In this document: positions 59,122 to 64,000 of the stretch, piece by piece
Numbering within the stretch: the stretch's first letter is position 1
Layout: each line of letters begins with the position of its first letter
DNA from: Paracoccaceae bacterium
Lineage (GTDB): Bacteria > Pseudomonadota > Alphaproteobacteria > Rhodobacterales > Rhodobacteraceae
Length of the DNA stretch: 64,000 nucleotides
Direction: 5' to 3'
NCBI GenBank assembly: GCA_902543185.1
Contig: CACBXB010000004.1
Coordinates: 62,001-126,000, forward strand
The notes under the pieces: model-generated
Seen by the model: the letters and a program-made list of their open reading frames with translations, nothing else
The model's database searches: none
Told to the model about the DNA's origin: nothing
Position numbers and translations under genes: made by a program

Positions 59122-59754
59122 TTATTTAAAGTTTCGGCTGTCTTTAATTTGGTCCCATGCCCAAACTACCTCTTGTAATTGCTCTTCTTGGCTCCTGTCT
59201 CCGCCATTCATGTCAGGATGGAGTATTTTTATGAGAGCTTTGTAGGCTTTTCTCACTTCGGCTTTGCTCCAGTTATCTTTCGCATCTAGAATTTCAACAG
59301 CTCGGCGCTCTGTAGGTGGAAGCCGTCTTGAATTTCCAGCACTCGTGCCGCTTCGACCTGGGTTTTTAGTAGCATTTTCACCTAGCACTTGATGTGGGTC
59401 TTCTATACCTAGCCGTGCCCAGGCTCTTGCCTCAGGATCTCTAAAATCTTTTGTCTCTCTTTCCCATACTTTGTCTTTTGACATTTGAGCGTTCATTTCA
59501 GCTTCTGTCTGGTTCGTAAAAAAGTTCCACTTTAAGTTGTATTCACGAACATGTTCCTTGCAGAACCAATAAAACTCATCGAGTACATCCGGTGACTTTG
59601 GTGCTCTAAACTTACCTGCTTCTTTGCAGCCTTCATGCTGGCAAGCCTGAACAGAGGTCTCGGATCCTCCCGTAAGCCCACGTTTACCACGAGGATTTTT
59701 TTTCTTCGCAGAAGAAACAGACATGTCAAAACCGAATGGGTCTGATTTGCTCAT
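59122..59754 (-). CDS. DnaJ-domain protein
   Basis: 210 residues from ATG 59754; the frame from TTG 59775 is a 7-codon extension. An N-terminal Cys/His cluster (CQHEGCKEAG, then FCKEH) suggests a zinc site. The J domain is at the C terminus (about 150-210, AVEILDAKDNWSKAEVRKAYK; the HPD motif is in ILHPDMNGG). J proteins stimulate DnaK. Rhodobacterial genomes keep this gene next to cobS and bolA, a linkage whose meaning is unknown. It is divergent from bolA. Confidence 0.93.
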   Translation of the reverse strand: MSKSDPFGFDMSVSSAKKKNPRGKRGLTGGSETSVQACQHEGCKEAGKFRAPKSPDVLDEFYWFCKEHVREYNLKWNFFTNQTEAEMNAQMSKDKVWERETKDFRDPEARAWARLGIEDPHQVLGENATKNPGRSGTSAGNSRRLPPTERRAVEILDAKDNWSKAEVRKAYKALIKILHPDMNGGDRSQEEQLQEVVWAWDQIKDSRNFK

Positions 59755-59818
59755 TTTAGAACCTTTTTGACTCAAGACGCTTATGATAGACTAATGAAAA
59801 ATAAAACTGAAGAGGTAA

Positions 59819-60085
59819 ATGAAAAAAATGTCAAAAGCCCAAGCCATGGAAACGGCCTTAGAGCAGGTTTTTCAGGAAAGTGAAATTGAGATTGTGAATG
59901 ATAGTGAGGCTCATCGAGGTCATGGTGGTTATAGTGATGGAGAAACTCATTTCAAACTAATAATAAAGTCACCTAAATTTATTGGAATGTCTCGTCTGCA
60001 AAGACATAGGGCCGTTCATGAAGCTTTAGGTCCCGACCTCATAAGCCAAATTCATGCACTAGAATTACAACTAACTGAAAAGTGA
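59819..60085 (+). CDS. BolA family protein
   Basis: 88 residues. The BolA/IbaG-type fold is shown by the HRGHGGYSDGETHFKLIIKS segment and SRLQRHRAVHEALG; the histidines HGH and RH are likely Fe-S ligands with monothiol glutaredoxin. BolA proteins partner with Grx in Fe-S cluster handling. Start at 59819 has AGAGG just upstream with tight spacing; the second ATG at 59828 is an alternative. Confidence 0.95.
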   Translation: MKKMSKAQAMETALEQVFQESEIEIVNDSEAHRGHGGYSDGETHFKLIIKSPKFIGMSRLQRHRAVHEALGPDLISQIHALELQLTEK

Positions 60086-60102
60086 AAAAGTATCTCTGCT
60101 TG

Positions 60103-61614
60103 TCATAAGTTCAGTTTTTTAGAAACAATTTCGTTTACTGATTTGGGATTGGCTTTACCTCCAGTGATTTTCATAACCTGACCCACAAACCAACCAGCTA
60201 GCTTGGGGTTTGTTTTAGCCTTCGCTACTTGGTCAGGATTGTCATTTATTACTTTTTCCACCGATTGTTCTATCGCAGATGTATCAGTCACCTGTTTCAT
60301 TCCGCGTTTTTCAACTATTTCGTTTGGATCGCCTCCCTCACTGTAGACTATTTCAAATAATTCTTTTGCAATTTTTCCATTTATGTCTCCACTTTTTATG
60401 AGAGATATTATGCCTGCAAGTTGATTTGGAGTTACTGGACTTTCATTTATCGAAAGATCATCTTTTTTCAAACGACCAAAAAGCTCGTTGATAACCCAAT
60501 TCGCAGCCAATTTCCCCTCACATGAGCTAGCTACTGACTCAAAAAAATCAGCAGACTCAATTTCTGCTGTCAAAACGCCAGCATCATATTCAGTTAAATT
60601 GAAATCATTTATAAAACGTAATTTCTTTTCGTCAGGGAGTTCTGGCAAACCAGACCGAATTGTCTCAACCCAATTTTTATCAATTTCGAGAGGTAGAAGA
60701 TCAGGATCGGGAAAATACCTATAATCATGAGCTTCCTCTTTTGATCGCATAGATCGTGTTTCACTTTTATCCGGGTCATATAGGCGAGTTTCTTGTTCAA
60801 CTTCGCCACCTGCCTCTAAAATAGCAATTTGGCGACGAGCTTCTACTTCTATTGCTTGTTGAATAAAACGCATAGAATTCATATTTTTTATCTCGCATCT
60901 TATTCCCAAGTGACTGAAATCATTCGTCTGTTGATATTTCTCATATTGGCCTGGCAGACAAACGGATACGTTTACGTCAGCTCTTAAGTTACCATTCTGC
61001 ATATTGCCATCGCAAGTTCCCAAATATCGCATTATTTGTCTTAATTTACTCACGTAAGCTGCGGCCTCCTCCGGTCCCCTAATATCTGGTCGGCTGACAA
61101 TTTCCATTAAGCAGACACCGGTTCTGTTTAGATCTACGAATGACATATTCGGATCCAAGTCATGAATAGATTTTCCAGCATCCTGCTCCATGTGGATCCG
61201 CTCTATCCGAACTCGTCTCGCAATACCTGGTTCCATATCAACGATTACTTCACCCTCGCCAACAATCGGATGATATAACTGTGAAATTTGATAGCCTTGC
61301 GGTAAATCTGGATAGAAGTAGTTTTTTCGGTCGAAAGCGGACCACAGGTTAATTTCAGCTTTTAGACCCAAGCCTGTTTTAACTGCCTGTTCTATGCAGA
61401 ATTCATTAATTACTGGAAGCATTCCAGGCATTGCGGCATCCACGAATGAAACATTTGAATTTGGTTCATTGCCAAATTCTGTAGAAGCCCCTGAAAATAG
61501 TTTGGATGCAGAAGCCACCTGTGCGTGTACTTCCATACCTATAACCAGTTCCCAGTCAAATTTTGCTCCAGAAATTAGCTTTGGTTTTGGGCTCTCATAG
61601 CTTAAATCAAGCAT
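60103..61614 (-). CDS. gatB: Aspartyl/glutamyl-tRNA amidotransferase subunit B
   Basis: 503 residues. The kinase-like core has [37 protein letters not shown], and [13 protein letters not shown]. The C-terminal YqeY-like domain (about 370-503) ends [17 protein letters not shown]. With GatA and GatC it converts Glu-tRNA-Gln or Asp-tRNA-Asn to the correct amide. GatA and GatC are not in the window. Confidence 0.97.
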   Translation of the reverse strand: MLDLSYESPKPKLISGAKFDWELVIGMEVHAQVASASKLFSGASTEFGNEPNSNVSFVDAAMPGMLPVINEFCIEQAVKTGLGLKAEINLWSAFDRKNYFYPDLPQGYQISQLYHPIVGEGEVIVDMEPGIARRVRIERIHMEQDAGKSIHDLDPNMSFVDLNRTGVCLMEIVSRPDIRGPEEAAAYVSKLRQIMRYLGTCDGNMQNGNLRADVNVSVCLPGQYEKYQQTNDFSHLGIRCEIKNMNSMRFIQQAIEVEARRQIAILEAGGEVEQETRLYDPDKSETRSMRSKEEAHDYRYFPDPDLLPLEIDKNWVETIRSGLPELPDEKKLRFINDFNLTEYDAGVLTAEIESADFFESVASSCEGKLAANWVINELFGRLKKDDLSINESPVTPNQLAGIISLIKSGDINGKIAKELFEIVYSEGGDPNEIVEKRGMKQVTDTSAIEQSVEKVINDNPDQVAKAKTNPKLAGWFVGQVMKITGGKANPKSVNEIVSKKLNL

Positions 61615-61703
61615 TTTTTTCTCATTTTTCCAAGTTACGTAGGTTTAGCTAAATTGCTCAATAGTTTCAATAATGGTAATTCAGAAACTAAAACTTATGT
61701 TGT

Positions 61704-62117
61704 TTAATTGAATTTTTTATCGACGAATTTGATACCGTAAAGCTTTAGGGTTTCTTTGAAAATATTTATTCTGGGTAATGCTTCTGCTGGTAGTACAATT
61801 TTTTTATTATTTCGTCCTACTATCCTCGTTCGGTAAGATAAATCCAACCTTTTTTTGAATTCAACACTGGAAATATCTGATAAATATATTTGGCCTTTAA
61901 ATTTTCCTGAAAACCAAGTGATCTCTTTATTTGATATTTTGATGCCAGATTTTTTATTTCTCCCTATATCAAAAGCTAGAGGTAAAACTATAAGAACTAG
62001 AAAAATTATGACAAAATTATGAGCATTAATTAAATATTTTAATGTTAAGATCAGACTAAAATAACAAATTAATAGTATAAAGGATTTGAAACTTCGTGCG
62101 GAATTCTTATAGTCCAT
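61704..62117 (-). CDS. Small membrane protein, two-helix with PH-like soluble part (unrecognised)
   Basis: 137 residues. Two hydrophobic segments lie at about 10-28 and 31-48. A basic soluble part follows (KISNKEITWFSGKFKGQIYLSDISSVEFKKR), whose strand pattern resembles a bacterial PH-like domain. No family is recognised with confidence. It is downstream of pepN by 4 bases and probably co-transcribed. Its AT-rich composition is like its neighbours. Confidence 0.65.
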   Translation of the reverse strand: MDYKNSARSFKSFILLICYFSLILTLKYLINAHNFVIIFLVLIVLPLAFDIGRNKKSGIKISNKEITWFSGKFKGQIYLSDISSVEFKKRLDLSYRTRIVGRNNKKIVLPAEALPRINIFKETLKLYGIKFVDKKFN

Positions 62118-62121
62118 GGGT

Positions 62122-64000
62122 TTAATTTATAAGCCTGTTAAGCATTTCTCTGGTATCTTTTGAAATGGATCCAGCTCCCAATACTCTATTAATTTGCGAT
62201 TTGATTAATTGCTGCCTTTTTGGGTCATATCGCTTCCAAGTTTCGAATGCCGAACACATTCTTGCCCCAACTTGAGGGTTTACAGTATCGACTTTCAAAA
62301 TCCAGTCACAAAACAATTTATAATTTTCTCCTGTTTCCAAGTGAAACCCAGCAGTGTTGGCAGAAAAGGCTCCCAATACAGATCTAACTCTATTGGGTGT
62401 TTTGATAGTGAAGTCAGAATGGGTAGTTAAATTTTTTACAATTTTATTCAAAGAGTTTGGGTGAGCTGTTAATACTTGGGCGCTAAACCATTTATCAACA
62501 ACGAGCCGTTCGTGTTTCCATTGATCATAAAATAATTTAACGTGTTCACTGTTTGGATTGTGTTTAATAACAGTTGCGAATGCACTAAGCTGATCTGTCA
62601 TGTTTTGGGCATTGGTAGCTTGAATTTTGGCTAAATTGGCGCTGTCTTGATAGGCTAGAAATGAAAGTGCTCGATTTCTCAAGGCTCGATATGCTGATTG
62701 AGTTGCATTAGGTTTATATTCTTTATTTACGGTATATTTCTCATATATTTTCTCAAGATCTGGTTTTAGGTGATCCGATATTGCGAGGTTCAAAGCTTCA
62801 ATAGAGCGATAGATAGCCATTGGATTGGGGATAACCCCATTATCTAGACATTTTTGAGTGATTTCGTCTTGGTTTGGCAAGGACAATGTCAATGCTCTGA
62901 AAGCTGGATCGAGAGTATTATCTCGTATTAATTTATTCAAAGACTCTAGATATAAATTATCGGGTAGGGCACCTTCTGAAATCATATTAAACAAAGAGTT
63001 TTCACATAGCTTTCGCCCCGCGTCCCAACGATTAAAACTATCGGTTTCGTATTCAAAAATAAAAGCTAGTCTTTCTTTGTCTACATTTTGCTTAAGAATG
63101 ACTGGGGCAGAAAAGTCTCGTAAAAGAGATGGTACTGGTCTCTCGTTGAAGGGGCCAAAAATAAACTCTTCTTTTGTTTTGCTCACTTTTAGATTTTGAG
63201 AATGGATGATTTCTCCAGAGTTGTTATCTATTAGGCTCATATCCACGGGTATGAGGTGTGGTTTTTTATTATACTGCCCAGGTGTATCGGGAATTTCTTG
63301 GTGGAAAAAAAGTTTTAAAAAGTTGTTGTCCCATCTCTCTGAGACAGAAAGAATCGGGGTTCCTGCCTGTTGATACCAAAGGATGAATTGGCTCAAGTCG
63401 AGTTCCGTCACATCCTCAAATACTTTTATCCAATCTTCAATTGTGACAGCCTGGCCATCATAGGTATCAAAATATAAATCAAGCGCATCCCTATAGGCTT
63501 TATCACCAACGAGCCTTTTTATCATACTGACCAGCTCAGCGCCTTTTTCATAAACAGTTAAAGTGTAAAAATTATTTATCTCAACAAAACTTTCTGGTCG
63601 GACTGGATGGGCAAGTGGCCCCCCATCCTCTCTAAATTGACGGCTCTTTAGCAAAATTACGTCTTTAATTCGCTTCACCGCAGAACTTCTTTGATCAGCT
63701 GTAAATTCCGCATCACGAAAGACCGTTAATCCTTCCTTTAAACAAAGTTGAAACCAATCGCGGCAGGTAATCCTGTTACCAGTCCAATTATGAAAATATT
63801 CATGCGCAATGACTGCTTCTACGGCTTCAAAATTATCATCGGTGGTTGTTTCCGGTTTTGCGAGGACGTAAGAACTATTAAAAATATTTAAACCTTTATT
63901 TTCCATTGCGCCCATATTGAAATCATCGACTGCTACTATATTGAAAAGATCTAAATCATATTCTCTGCCATAATTTTCTTCGTCCCACTTCATGGAAGTT
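62122..64000 (-). CDS. pepN: Aminopeptidase N (M1), C-terminal part cut by window end
   Basis: At least 623 residues, open to the window edge; a full PepN has about 850-880. The visible part begins inside the catalytic domain: GAMENKG (substrate), HEYFHNWTGNRIT with the zinc HExxH, and KEGLTVFRDAEF with the third ligand Glu. The ERAP1-like C-terminal helices follow. It removes N-terminal residues from peptides in the cytoplasm. The N-terminal beta domain lies outside the window. Confidence 0.96.
   Translation of the reverse strand, partial: TSMKWDEENYGREYDLDLFNIVAVDDFNMGAMENKGLNIFNSSYVLAKPETTTDDNFEAVEAVIAHEYFHNWTGNRITCRDWFQLCLKEGLTVFRDAEFTADQRSSAVKRIKDVILLKSRQFREDGGPLAHPVRPESFVEINNFYTLTVYEKGAELVSMIKRLVGDKAYRDALDLYFDTYDGQAVTIEDWIKVFEDVTELDLSQFILWYQQAGTPILSVSERWDNNFLKLFFHQEIPDTPGQYNKKPHLIPVDMSLIDNNSGEIIHSQNLKVSKTKEEFIFGPFNERPVPSLLRDFSAPVILKQNVDKERLAFIFEYETDSFNRWDAGRKLCENSLFNMISEGALPDNLYLESLNKLIRDNTLDPAFRALTLSLPNQDEITQKCLDNGVIPNPMAIYRSIEALNLAISDHLKPDLEKIYEKYTVNKEYKPNATQSAYRALRNRALSFLAYQDSANLAKIQATNAQNMTDQLSAFATVIKHNPNSEHVKLFYDQWKHERLVVDKWFSAQVLTAHPNSLNKIVKNLTTHSDFTIKTPNRVRSVLGAFSANTAGFHLETGENYKLFCDWILKVDTVNPQVGARMCSAFETWKRYDPKRQQLIKSQINRVLGAGSISKDTREMLNRLIN

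Overview
The window is a gene-dense, AT-rich stretch of an alphaproteobacterial chromosome. It most likely comes from a low-GC marine member of the Rhodobacterales/Roseobacter group. Four things support this: the gene order CobT-CobS-(MsrB)-DnaJ-like-BolA-GatB; the block SUV3-like helicase, S4 protein, FdxA, CarD; MraZ, FtsA, FtsQ and FtsZ sequences of rhodobacterial type (FtsZ ends in [10 protein letters not shown]); and a long structured mraZ leader that resembles the UpsM small-RNA locus described in Rhodobacter sphaeroides. The species assignment is inference.

Layout. 1-14.9 kb is mixed housekeeping: the 5' part of thrS, two overlapping alpha/beta hydrolases, an SDR, an exported glutathione peroxidase, oligoendopeptidase F, an ATP-dependent DNA ligase with its MBL-fold exonuclease, a HpcH/HpaI aldolase, a lysophospholipase-like hydrolase with an SCP2 protein, then SUV3-like helicase, S4 protein, ferredoxin and CarD. 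15-22 kb is the most accessory part. It has an unrecognised membrane protein with possible GspL/PilM-like and PilP/GspC-like ends, O-acetylhomoserine sulfhydrylase, an SDR lacking the Tyr/Lys catalytic pair, two tiny cysteine-motif proteins, a class III cyclase/TPR gene broken by one in-frame stop, and an integrase N-terminal fragment beside tRNA-Gly(GCC). 22-29.3 kb holds pyruvate carboxylase, a UvrD/PcrA helicase preceded by a LexA-type box, and an Mrp/ApbC Fe-S carrier.

29.3-49.6 kb is a complete dcw (division and cell wall) cluster: mraZ-rsmH-ftsL-ftsI-murE-murF-mraY-murD-ftsW-murG-murC-murB-ddl-ftsQ-ftsA-ftsZ-lpxC. Together these genes make lipid II, assemble the septal synthase and build the Z ring, and lpxC commits carbon to lipid A. 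A 564-base non-coding region in front carries MraZ-type operator repeats, a promoter and a structured leader. 49.7-52.3 kb continues with bamD and recN.

52.2-64 kb is mostly on the minus strand: an FAD-linked lactate/glycolate-type dehydrogenase, a Xaa-Pro aminopeptidase, CobT and CobS (cobalt chelatase, no CobN here), a Tat-like MsrB, a DnaJ-domain protein, BolA, GatB, a small membrane protein, and pepN cut by the window end.

The points most worth a second look are the mraZ upstream region (operator plus UpsM-like leader), the tRNA-Gly scar with the interrupted cyclase, the two small cysteine proteins, the RP-repeat membrane protein, the LexA box at uvrD, and the habitual TTG starts in the division genes. 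No CRISPR array, insertion sequence or rRNA was seen.
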